A stretch of DNA of 11,430 nt. Source: Nitrososphaerales archaeon TH5893 (GTDB taxonomy: Archaea; Thermoproteota; Nitrososphaeria; Nitrososphaerales; Nitrososphaeraceae). Position numbers and translations under genes: made by a program. Location: contig JAATVT010000096.1 of assembly GCA_014523685.1 (NCBI GenBank), forward strand, positions 1 to 11,430, in the 5' to 3' direction. The notes beneath the pieces were generated by a model. The model had not been told where the DNA came from and made no database searches. It saw nothing but the letters and a program-made list of their open reading frames with translations. Of this stretch, positions 1-6,180 are shown one piece after another (the stretch's first letter is position 1; every line of letters begins with the position of its first letter).

Positions 1-179
1 AACGGATCACTAATCTAATTACTATTATACTTTTATCCCAGATTTTTAAAATGATAAAATATAATAATTTCATATGTAAGCAACATTATGCGTAAAGCTT
101 TGAGCCGGAATAGAATCAACTTATTATCATTTTACTTGAGTCCAATTGCATGCTTGACACTCGCTCGTGAAAACTATTG

Positions 180-839
180 ATGATTGTCATGGAAACTACA
201 AATATTAGCAACAACAAATCAAGTGCACTGACTTCTCCTCAGCCGCCAACTTCATCTCCACCTTTTATTGCCTCATTGTCAGATCCCATGTTCTATGTTC
301 CCAAATTGATGTTTCTGACAAAAGGCAAGGGGGTACACAAGGACCATCTTACATCGTTCGAACTTGCATTGCGTGACGCAGATATAGCTGACCTGAATCT
401 TGTCTCCGTGTCAAGTATAAAACCACCACAATGCAAAATAATTTCAAGACAAGAAGGAAGAAAGTATTTGAGGCCAGGACAAATTGCGTTTGCGATTTTA
501 GCTCGCTCTTCTACCAATGAACCAAACAGGTTGATTGCATCCTCTATTGGTCTAGCACGCCCTGCCGATGATAATACACAGCATGGTTACCTGTCAGAAC
601 ACCACTCAACTGGCGAAACTGCACAGAAGGCTGGAGACTATGCAGAGGACATGGCTATGGAGATGCTTGCAACAACCCTTAATTTACCTAATGATCCGAC
701 ACTTACATGGGATCAACGGGAAGAACAGTGGAAGCTTTCTGAAAAAATTTACAAAACGCAAAATTTTACCCAATCAGCAGAAGGGAATAAGGATGGTCTA
801 TGGACCACTGTCATAAGTGCTGCCATCTTGATATTGTAG
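180..839 (+). CDS. pdaD: Pyruvoyl-dependent arginine decarboxylase
   Basis: Predicted to decarboxylate arginine to agmatine, the first step of polyamine synthesis in many archaea, in the cytoplasm. The family makes its own pyruvoyl cofactor by self-cleavage between two serines. Here the motif LVSVSSIKPP places the cleavage pair at S78-S79 (numbered from the ATG at 180), giving a beta chain and a pyruvoyl-capped alpha chain. The later GYLSEHH motif carries the conserved acidic residue (E140), and the C-terminus ending in LWTTVISAAILIL is typical of the family. The protein is longer than the roughly 165-aa Methanocaldococcus enzyme, mainly through a Ser/Pro/Thr-rich N-terminal extension of about 35 residues. 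TTG at 177 and ATG at 189 are alternative starts. A weak TATA-like stretch lies near 119-128. The + strand neighbour at 1127 is nearly 290 bp away, so no operon is evident. The family call is firm; the exact start is not. Confidence 0.93.
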   Translation: MIVMETTNISNNKSSALTSPQPPTSSPPFIASLSDPMFYVPKLMFLTKGKGVHKDHLTSFELALRDADIADLNLVSVSSIKPPQCKIISRQEGRKYLRPGQIAFAILARSSTNEPNRLIASSIGLARPADDNTQHGYLSEHHSTGETAQKAGDYAEDMAMEMLATTLNLPNDPTLTWDQREEQWKLSEKIYKTQNFTQSAEGNKDGLWTTVISAAILIL

Positions 840-877
840 CATATTCTTTAGTTATCTTTCAATAAGTATTGAATAAT

Positions 878-945
878 GCGATTCTGTAGCCTATCAGAAA
901 ATTTTGTCTCAATTGTAGGTATCACAATACCAAACACAGAATCGC
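878..945. repeat. 10-bp perfect inverted repeat enclosing a small hairpin
   Basis: GCGATTCTGT at 878-887 is the exact reverse complement of ACAGAATCGC at 936-945, with 48 bp between. Inside, GGTAT-CACA-ATACC (918-931) can form a 5-bp stem with a 4-nt loop. It lies about 40 bp after the arginine decarboxylase stop. It could be a 3'-UTR structure, a small RNA or chance; a 10-bp repeat at this spacing is not rare enough in 11 kb to prove function. Confidence 0.35.
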
Positions 946-1100
946 TCAAGACCATACTATGCAGAGCTTGAATACAATAGGACCTCGAATTTGAAACGTG
1001 ACTATTTGCTATTCCCTTGTATTGACAGGATTCAACGATGAGTGCGATCTAGTATAGATAAAACCTACTTATTTGATGATATTTTCATGCAGATAAGCTG

Positions 1101-1110
1101 TTTTATTAAT
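1101..1110 (+). promoter_or_regulatory. TATA-like box for the 141-aa gene
   Basis: TTTTATTAAT is centred about 22-25 bp upstream of ATG 1127 / ATG 1130. This is the usual archaeal distance from TATA box to transcription start, so a leaderless mRNA would begin at or next to the start codon. Seen by spacing and composition only. Confidence 0.4.
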
Positions 1111-1126
1111 AGGCTTCAGTATATTG

Positions 1127-1552
1127 ATGATGAGCCTCGGATTGTCAGATCAGAAGGAACTGAAGGAGCTTGAATGGTATCTTCTTGATCATTTTTTTCG
1201 TCAATCAAATAAGGGGATAACACAATTCGAAAGAAAATCATTGCCGCAAGATATGATAACGTTATATTTAAGATATAGAAATTACAATTTAGAAAAAATA
1301 AATGAAATGGTTAATCCTGTTATTAATAATCTATTAATGCGTCAAGTCATTACTGATAAGGAAAATATTAGTAATGATAATATAAAATTGTTTGAACTAA
1401 CATCTTATCTTTCGAGGTTACAATGTTCAACCTGTTTTTACATTTCATATCTAAGTGCCAATGAACCAAGAAATTGCTTGCGGTGCACGTCAGACATGCT
1501 CCATGATTTTCCAAAGACAATCCAGAAGAAAAAAGATACAAGTAATAAATAG
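1127..1552 (+). CDS. Small protein with C-terminal CxxC...CxxC zinc-knuckle-like motif
   Basis: Unrecognised 141-aa protein. The N-terminal 90 residues are charged and probably mostly helical, with several amphipathic stretches that could be a winged-helix or helical DNA-binding fold, although I cannot prove this. The C-terminal part has CSTC at 100-103 and CLRC at 117-120, two CxxC pairs 13 residues apart, which is the pattern of a structural zinc ribbon. A lysine-rich tail follows. A helical domain plus zinc ribbon would fit a regulator or nucleic-acid-binding protein. The start is ATG 1127 or ATG 1130; TTG 1124 is also in frame, but the TATA-like box at 1101-1110 favours the ATGs. It stands alone, with about 290 bp before it and 500 bp after it. 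Coding is supported by the lack of stops and by a protein-like composition. Confidence 0.7.
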   Translation: MMSLGLSDQKELKELEWYLLDHFFRQSNKGITQFERKSLPQDMITLYLRYRNYNLEKINEMVNPVINNLLMRQVITDKENISNDNIKLFELTSYLSRLQCSTCFYISYLSANEPRNCLRCTSDMLHDFPKTIQKKKDTSNK

Positions 1553-1573
1553 ACTTATTGTATATATTTTGAT

Positions 1574-1592
1574 AGTCATGACCTACATGACT
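1574..1592 (+). terminator. Hairpin after the 141-aa gene
   Basis: AGTCATG (1574-1580) and CATGACT (1586-1592) form a perfect 7-bp stem with a 5-nt loop, 21 bp after the stop codon, followed by T-rich sequence. Archaeal termination depends mainly on T tracts, so this is a possible terminator or 3'-end stabiliser only. Confidence 0.35.
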
Positions 1593-2016
1593 TTAGTTTA
1601 TCAATTCTGATGTTTGTATCTGATGGATAGATGTAATATTCCTTATCATATTAAGAAAAATGAACTAGAAAGGACAGCCCACCAGAAGAATATACTTTAG
1701 AGATAAATAATCTAGCATTAGACTCACTTGTGGTCAAGGAAATAAGCTGCGCTTCATTCCACATACCATCTCATTAACCAACAAGATAACAATAAGTAAA
1801 CAAGATGCTTTCGACCAATTTAACAGAAATTCTATTTAACGACGGACAAATAAATGAGCACTTTATCCGAAAGGTTGAAAATGTTACATTAGACAATGAT
1901 TGATAAGACAAGTATTTTTTTAACAAAAATCGACCTTACCCAAACTATGATCTATTTAATATGTACCGCACCGCACTCAGCCCAGATATTCAAGATTCGA
2001 GAAATAATATGTCACT

Positions 2017-2034
2017 ATTAGCTGTGAGGCTAAT
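2017..2034 (-). terminator. Hairpin downstream of the PAC2 gene
   Basis: ATTAGC (2017-2022) and GCTAAT (2029-2034) form a 6-bp perfect stem with a 6-nt loop, about 27 bp beyond the stop of the - strand PAC2 gene. On the - strand it is followed by AT-rich sequence. Weak terminator candidate. Confidence 0.3.
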
Positions 2035-2060
2035 CGACTGATGTAATACAATATCAATTA

Positions 2061-2921
2061 TCAGCCATACATGATGACTCCCTCTCCAACAGAAGTATTC
2101 CCTTGCTGCTGGCCATGCCCTTGTTGTTGCTGTTGTTCTTGGACTGATTGCATTATTTGTTCCATCCGTCGTCTTAATTCTGCACCTTGTTCCCTCAATT
2201 CCTTCGTATCTATTTTCAGAGATTCATTTTCGACAACCTTAGGAACTGACTCTATTAGTATTGCTCCTCCTTCTGGATCCGGTATGCCATTAGTTGCCGC
2301 TATTAGCAATGCTTTACATGCAATGCCATTGGATAAGCATGACGATAAAAGTCCTCCAGCAGTTCCCCCAATGAATGCTGTATTGAAGAAGCTATGCTTG
2401 TTGTTATTGTATACCTCGTCATGGAGTAGATTAGCTTTATCCGCCTCTTGACCATCGCTTGACAATATCATGGGTTCCCTCTTACCCTCGAACATCCCTG
2501 GTATAGCAATACCATCCAATACTATAACCTCAGTGACCTTCGCATTTAAGGCCCATTTCATGACGGTATCCAATACGGAATGAATTCCTTGGATCATTAT
2601 TGGAGACTCGCATACTAATACACATACAGTTCCTTCTTCATTTGCATACAAGCGGAAAGGATGTCTGAGCTTTCCTCCGACATAAATGACTCCAGGTACG
2701 ATATAATCTGATTCTACGCAAGCTATTTGATGCATGTGTAGCTTTTCAATAACGTAACTTGTACTTATAGCTCCTACCATGCCTGCACCCGGAAAACCAG
2801 CTATGAGAATAGGATTATCTAGCTTCGCCTTGCTTTGAATTACTTTTGTTAATGGTTTTACTTGACTTTTTCCGTCAGTTATAACATCTTTAATTCTACT
2901 TGTTAATTTTTTCTCTACCAT
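2061..2921 (-). CDS. PAC2-family proteasome assembly chaperone homologue with HbYX-like C-terminus
   Basis: Member of the PAC2 superfamily, which includes archaeal PbaA/PbaB and eukaryotic Pac1/Pac2. These proteins bind the 20S proteasome and act as assembly chaperones or activators in the cytoplasm. Visible marks are the glycine-rich first strand and loop GFPGAGMVG at 42-50, the core ending near NGIPDPEGGA at 211-220, a charged probable coiled coil at about 229-262, and then a Gln/Gly-rich tail (263-274). The last three residues are M-Y-G, matching the hydrophobic-Tyr-any (HbYX) pattern by which proteasome activators dock into alpha-ring pockets. At 286 aa it is somewhat longer than a bare PAC2 domain because of the coil and tail. 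ATG 2921 opens the frame; a TATA-like element lies at 2966-2974. It stands alone on the - strand. The family is firm; the proteasome role and docking tail are inference from the motif. Confidence 0.88.
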   Translation of the reverse strand: MVEKKLTSRIKDVITDGKSQVKPLTKVIQSKAKLDNPILIAGFPGAGMVGAISTSYVIEKLHMHQIACVESDYIVPGVIYVGGKLRHPFRLYANEEGTVCVLVCESPIMIQGIHSVLDTVMKWALNAKVTEVIVLDGIAIPGMFEGKREPMILSSDGQEADKANLLHDEVYNNNKHSFFNTAFIGGTAGGLLSSCLSNGIACKALLIAATNGIPDPEGGAILIESVPKVVENESLKIDTKELREQGAELRRRMEQIMQSVQEQQQQQGHGQQQGNTSVGEGVIMYG

Positions 2922-3396
2922 TTGTCTTTACTATCTTTAGTTGTTTACACATAAAACTTATGTGATTATATAATTAACCAATGCTAATAGGATTGCTCAT
3001 TAAAGATACTAGAGGTTATAATCGGATACAATAATAAATATTAAAGAATTAACAAAGTCATATTAACTCTCGCCCATGCTTGGCATTCAAAGTAGCTTCC
3101 CTTCAGTCAAGCGGCCATTTGAAGACAAGACCATTTATTCATATTAACCTAATAAATAAATTGCTTAGATTTTTGAACATGAGTAATTGTTGGTTGAAAG
3201 ATCATAATACATCTTATTTAATCAAAATTGCTTATCGTCCCCAATTAGTCCATTACAATAATTCCTAGCGTCTCTTAAGCACGTTTATTACTAAGGTTTT
3301 GTCTACTTTATATCTTCATAAAATTAAAATACGAAGTAGAATGCATAAGTTGGTCATTTTTTCTACAGCAATTGTAATACTTCTAATGGAACAGCA
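2922..3396. other. Intergenic stretch without a supported gene
   Basis: This 475-bp gap between two - strand genes holds the promoter region of the PAC2 gene (about 2922-2980) and otherwise AT-rich sequence. A 62-codon TTG-started frame (3080-3268) and a 23-codon ATG-started frame (3076-3147) occur on the + strand, but neither has a recognisable motif or a well-placed promoter. No RNA gene or repeat was recognised. Confidence 0.5.
2966..2974 (-). promoter_or_regulatory. TATA-like box for the PAC2 gene
   Basis: Read on the - strand the sequence contains ATTATATAATC, centred about 49 bp before ATG 2921. This would give a transcript with a leader of about 20-25 nt. No Shine-Dalgarno sequence is seen before the ATG. 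Confidence 0.35.
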
Positions 3397-3663
3397 TCAC
3401 CTATTGTTCTTCTGTTCAATGATAGCATCAATTTTTCTATCCAAACTAAGTATCTCACTAAGAACTCTTTCTTGATGATTTTGAAATTGTTCTATTGATT
3501 TCAAAACTTTATCATGACTTTCTTCGAGATCGGTTATTCGCCTGAGAGTTTCTTCCTGTTTAATAGTTGTATTTTTTTGTATCTTATAGACCCACAAACT
3601 TATGAGAGTACCTACAACTGCTCCTATAGCAATACTGAGATACGTGCTTGATGCATTTGTCAT
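3397..3663 (-). CDS. Small single-pass membrane protein with coiled coil
   Basis: An 88-aa protein of unknown role. Starting at ATG 3663 it has a short polar N-terminus, one hydrophobic segment at about residues 5-26 (SIAIGAVVGTLISLWVY), a positively charged edge, and then about 50 residues of heptad-like charged helix (about 36-82) ending in QKNNR. This topology suggests a short outside N-terminus, with the coiled coil in the cytoplasm as a dimerising or docking rod. The frame stays open up to TTG 3771, but the extra 36 residues are cysteine-rich and uncharacteristic, so I chose the internal ATG. The region upstream of that ATG contains two inverted repeats (3696-3747). The next gene is divergent. 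The topology call is good; function is unknown. Confidence 0.68.
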   Translation of the reverse strand: MTNASSTYLSIAIGAVVGTLISLWVYKIQKNTTIKQEETLRRITDLEESHDKVLKSIEQFQNHQERVLSEILSLDRKIDAIIEQKNNR

Positions 3664-3695
3664 ATCTACACAGCCTCGGGCTATCTCAGGCACAC

Positions 3696-3747
3696 AGCCC
3701 CAAATGACATGAATAGGTAATATCATTATACAATAATGATTTGGGCT
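3696..3747. repeat. Nested inverted repeats upstream of the membrane-protein gene
   Basis: ATCATTA (3722-3728) pairs perfectly with TAATGAT (3734-3740) across 5 bp. A second, wider pair is AGCCCCAAAT (3696-3705) with ATTTGGGCT (3739-3747), matching over 9 bp with one extra C. The inner repeat overlaps the only AT-rich, TATA-like sequence upstream of ATG 3663, so it may be an operator/promoter or a 5'-leader structure. Confidence 0.35.
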
Positions 3748-3867
3748 TAGTGTTATAATTTGTTTATCCAATAAGTCATTGTCTAATCTAAGTCAATAGC
3801 AGCAGCAATTAGTTTTCGAAGAGTAAAAAAAGGTTTCATACCACCATAACAATAAACCTTGGAGGCC

Positions 3868-4101
3868 ATGACGTCAATATTAATTGGCAGTTGTTACAGA
3901 CCATTCGCTCACTTTATAATTGATTTTATGTTATACAGAAATAGCGTTATGTTCTATTTTATCAGCCTCTATTACAGCCATCCTAGATCCCAATATTTAA
4001 CCACCGAGGAATTGAACAATTTGTCTGATGAGGAAAGGGATCTTATCATAACTTTAAATGGATCTGAAGGTAGAAATTTTTTGAATCAGGTTGTGGCGTA
4101 A
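3868..4101 (+). CDS. Possible small protein preceding and overlapping the hydrolase gene
   Basis: A 77-aa frame from ATG 3868; TTG 3859 is also in frame. The first 40 residues are hydrophobic and aromatic (MLYRNSVMFYFISLYYS), compatible with a membrane segment. The rest (YLTTEELNNLSDEERDLI and on) is an acidic, helix-like stretch typical of real coding sequence. The stop TAA overlaps the TTG start of the hydrolase by 11 bp, an arrangement seen in translationally coupled genes and the main argument that it is real. GGAGG lies only two bases before the ATG, too close for a normal Shine-Dalgarno site. I recognise no family; it may be only the leader of the hydrolase mRNA. Confidence 0.42.
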   Translation: MTSILIGSCYRPFAHFIIDFMLYRNSVMFYFISLYYSHPRSQYLTTEELNNLSDEERDLIITLNGSEGRNFLNQVVA

Positions 4102-5167
4102 TCAAAATTTCAAAGAAGCCGTAAGGAAATCGTTTTTTGTATTTTTATTCATCGCATTCCTTTTCCTTCCTGTCCTGACTTTTAACGTACAACCTCGTCA
4201 CGGTATAGAACAGACTTCTAATGCCGTTGCAATGAGTATCTCGCCATTTTATGGGAATGATATTATTTCCACGCGGGGACATTATGACTATTTGGGGACA
4301 GGAGATTTAAATCCAGAATTTAATACTACTGACTACGTATATCTTAAGAATGGTAAGGGAAATACCAGCGACGCAACACCGAACAAAATCACGTGTCCTC
4401 CTGAGAATGAAATCGCAATTTATATTCATGGAGCTTGGACCGATGAGATGTCAGCAAGCGAACAACTAAACAGGACAGCCATGGCACTTGTCATTAATAA
4501 TAATTCCGTTCCTTTAATCGGTTTCAGTTGGGATTCAAACACGCCGCTCAATAAGGAGGGTTGGAAAACAGCAAAAATTATAGCAGATAATAATGGACCA
4601 AAACTTGCTCGATTTATCATTGATTTAAAAAATAAGTGTCAAGATACAAATATCAGACTTATCGCTCATTCTTTAGGAGCAGCCGTAGTCAATAGCACTT
4701 TGATAAGTCTGCATAATGATCTAAACACTACTACAAATAATGGATTTAATATAACCTCTGTACATCTGTTAGGAGCAGCAATTAACCGAGACGAAATAGC
4801 AAGTAATTCCACATTCGGCAATGCTATTGAAAATATTGTAGATAATTTTTACAATTTACGTAATCCTGAAGACAATATGCTAGAGTACGTCTATAGATTT
4901 GTAGAGGATCAGGATGCTCTTGGACTACTTGGAATACAACATAGTGTACCTATGCCAAGAGATTACATAGAACATCAAGTAGATTCTGAAATACCTGCCA
5001 TCCAAGATGCTGACGGAAATAATAAGCTTGATTGTTTCGATTTTTTTGTTCTGTTACCAGGAGATAATCACTGCGGGTACATAGGATTTAGAGGACTTCC
5101 TCCATTTGAGAATATTCTTCTAGATGACGGTTCAATTGATATAATTGTACAAGATTGGTTAGAGTAA
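4091..5167 (+). CDS. Exported alpha/beta hydrolase (lipase/esterase-like)
   Basis: A 358-aa secreted or surface enzyme of the alpha/beta-hydrolase fold; substrate unknown, ester or lipid hydrolysis being the usual chemistry. Residues 1-31 are a signal peptide or N-terminal anchor: a basic start, then SFFVFLFIAFLFLPVLTF. The fold is shown by the oxyanion-strand motif YIHG at 111-114 and the nucleophile elbow AHSLGA, with S194 as nucleophile. By position, D261 (NPEDN) and H327 (GDNHCGYIGFR) complete a likely triad. DADGNNKLD at 306-314 resembles an EF-hand or dockerin calcium loop. Eight N-X-S/T sequons after the signal agree with an exported archaeal glycoprotein. The TTG start is forced: an in-frame TGA lies at 4082-4084 and no upstream ATG exists, while later ATGs would remove the signal peptide. 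It overlaps the small upstream frame by 11 bp and is convergent with the gene ending at 5296. Fold and export are well supported; the triad Asp is tentative. Confidence 0.86.
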   Translation: MWRNQNFKEAVRKSFFVFLFIAFLFLPVLTFNVQPRHGIEQTSNAVAMSISPFYGNDIISTRGHYDYLGTGDLNPEFNTTDYVYLKNGKGNTSDATPNKITCPPENEIAIYIHGAWTDEMSASEQLNRTAMALVINNNSVPLIGFSWDSNTPLNKEGWKTAKIIADNNGPKLARFIIDLKNKCQDTNIRLIAHSLGAAVVNSTLISLHNDLNTTTNNGFNITSVHLLGAAINRDEIASNSTFGNAIENIVDNFYNLRNPEDNMLEYVYRFVEDQDALGLLGIQHSVPMPRDYIEHQVDSEIPAIQDADGNNKLDCFDFFVLLPGDNHCGYIGFRGLPPFENILLDDGSIDIIVQDWLE

Positions 5168-5175
5168 GTGACTAA

Positions 5176-5192
5176 GACCGGATTCACTGGTC
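5176..5192 (+). terminator. Hairpin after the hydrolase gene
   Basis: GACCGG (5176-5181), loop ATTCA, CTGGTC (5187-5192) form a 6-bp stem with one G-U pair, starting 9 bp after the hydrolase stop and followed by moderately AT-rich sequence. It lies in the gap between two convergent genes. Weak terminator candidate. Confidence 0.3.
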
Positions 5193-5208
5193 GTAACGTG
5201 TTATATCC

Positions 5209-5226
5209 ACTTAAAGTAACTTAAAG
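5209..5226. repeat. Two 8-bp direct repeats with 10-bp period
   Basis: ACTTAAAG occurs at 5209-5216 and 5219-5226, separated by TA, between the convergent hydrolase and Met-cluster genes. Short and of uncertain meaning. Confidence 0.4.
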
Positions 5227-5295
5227 GACATGAGTCAGAGCAAGTATCAATTTGCATATCTTCAATTTTATGACTGTCCATGATCTTCCAAAACC

Positions 5296-6150
5296 TCAGT
5301 CTTGACTCTCTGTTACCACTGAATCTAATAAGTCAAGGTCATAAACTTTTTGCAACGTGGGGTGGATTTGAACATGTACTATATTCATCAAATCCTCAGG
5401 TGAGGCCTTTACTTCTATTGAGTACTTTAATTGTCTGAGGTTATTTTCAAGTTTGTCAATGTTGTCTGTTTCACTAACTAATGATAGCGGACGTAAATTG
5501 TCACCAAATAATCTATTAACGTTTTCAGAAAGTACCTTAGCAGTCTCATAATCATATATTCTGTAGAGTGGCAAGTCCTTATTCATCCTCATTGACATAT
5601 TAGAATAGCCCCTAGATGTATCATTACTATTACTGCTATCACGGTAAGCGGGAGTAAGGGTCATATCCATAGCATGAGAGGTAGAGTCCTCACTCATACT
5701 GAACATATCGCTGCCAACCATGTTCGACATATTAGTTAGATCATACCCAATATCAAACGCAGTACCATATTTCCTGAGGATTTCATCGACCATGTTTGCA
5801 ACAACTAAGGCCAAAGAAGTAGAATTTCTCTGTTCATTGTCATATATTTGAGCAATGCTAGATGAAGCTGAAGAGCCTTCTTTTAGCAGATCTTCTAGAT
5901 CGTTAGTAAGCCCAGCAATATTTCTTGCATGGGCTTGAGCTGAAGAATTATTATCGGATAAGAAATTTGTGTTGACAAGTTGTGTTTCTGCCTTAATTTG
6001 TTCGACTAGAGTGACCAGAGTTGCATCATTATTTACGAAGAAATCGTGGGCATATATTGGTTGATATATATGATAAATAATTGTATAAGAAAATAATGTT
6101 GTAATAATCAGCATCACAAATATTCTACAAACAGTAGCAATTTGATCCAT
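5296..6150 (-). CDS. Exported protein with methionine cluster, unknown function
   Basis: From ATG 6150 this is a 284-aa protein. Residues 5-34 are strongly hydrophobic and end in PIYA followed by HDFF, a plausible signal-peptidase site (small residue at -1) that would leave histidine (H35) as the mature N-terminus; it could also remain as an anchor. A helical region follows (about 35-130: LVTLVEQIKAETQLVNTNF and on). Next comes a Ser/Asn/Met-rich segment with nine methionines (M141, M144, M149, M152, M161, M163, M185, M187, M189) and H159, then a C-terminal mixed domain. At least six N-X-S/T sequons fit export. Met-rich segments and N-terminal histidines occur in copper proteins, but no metal site is proven. 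The frame extends to ATG 6237; I prefer 6150 because TTTTATTAA sits about 25 bp before it and the signal peptide then has normal length. No known family recognised. Confidence 0.78.
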   Translation of the reverse strand: MDQIATVCRIFVMLIITTLFSYTIIYHIYQPIYAHDFFVNNDATLVTLVEQIKAETQLVNTNFLSDNNSSAQAHARNIAGLTNDLEDLLKEGSSASSSIAQIYDNEQRNSTSLALVVANMVDEILRKYGTAFDIGYDLTNMSNMVGSDMFSMSEDSTSHAMDMTLTPAYRDSSNSNDTSRGYSNMSMRMNKDLPLYRIYDYETAKVLSENVNRLFGDNLRPLSLVSETDNIDKLENNLRQLKYSIEVKASPEDLMNIVHVQIHPTLQKVYDLDLLDSVVTESQD

Positions 6151-6170
6151 AATCAGGTTGATGAATATCG

Positions 6171-6180
6171 TTAATAAAAC
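6171..6180 (-). promoter_or_regulatory. TATA-like box for the Met-cluster gene
   Basis: On the - strand GTTTTATTAA is centred about 25 bp upstream of ATG 6150, fitting a leaderless transcript and favouring this start over the upstream ATG at 6237. Confidence 0.4.

Larger units (their letters stand above)
1553..2060. other. Intergenic stretch with a possibly decayed gene
   Basis: No intact gene of convincing length lies in these 508 bp. One + strand frame gives three protein-like segments separated by clusters of stops: 1664-1774 (37 codons), 1805-1903 (32 codons from ATG to TGA) and 1907-2041 (44 codons to TGA). All three are in the same frame and have coding-like composition, such as the ATG-started peptide beginning MLSTNLTEILFNDGQ. 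This could be a gene broken by nonsense mutations, unrelated small ORFs, or chance. I recognise no family. Hairpins at 1574-1592 and 2017-2034 flank it. Confidence 0.3.

Noticed and set aside
1061..1165. C/D-box-like motifs (TTGATGA, ATGATGA, ACTGA) suggesting a C/D sRNA
   Set aside because: No complete C, D', C', D set with proper spacing and no terminal stem; the later motifs fall inside the 141-aa gene.
2071..2451. 126-codon + strand Cys/Pro/Ser-rich frame
   Set aside because: Exact antisense of the PAC2 gene; its Cys-rich start is the complement of the Gln codons in the PAC2 tail.
3076..3147. 23-codon ATG-started peptide (MLGIQSSFPSVKRPF and on)
   Set aside because: Protein-like composition but too short to support without conservation or expression data.
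3080..3268. 62-codon + strand frame starting with TTG
   Set aside because: TTG start with no ribosome site, no well-placed TATA box, and no recognisable domain; length is within chance for this base composition.
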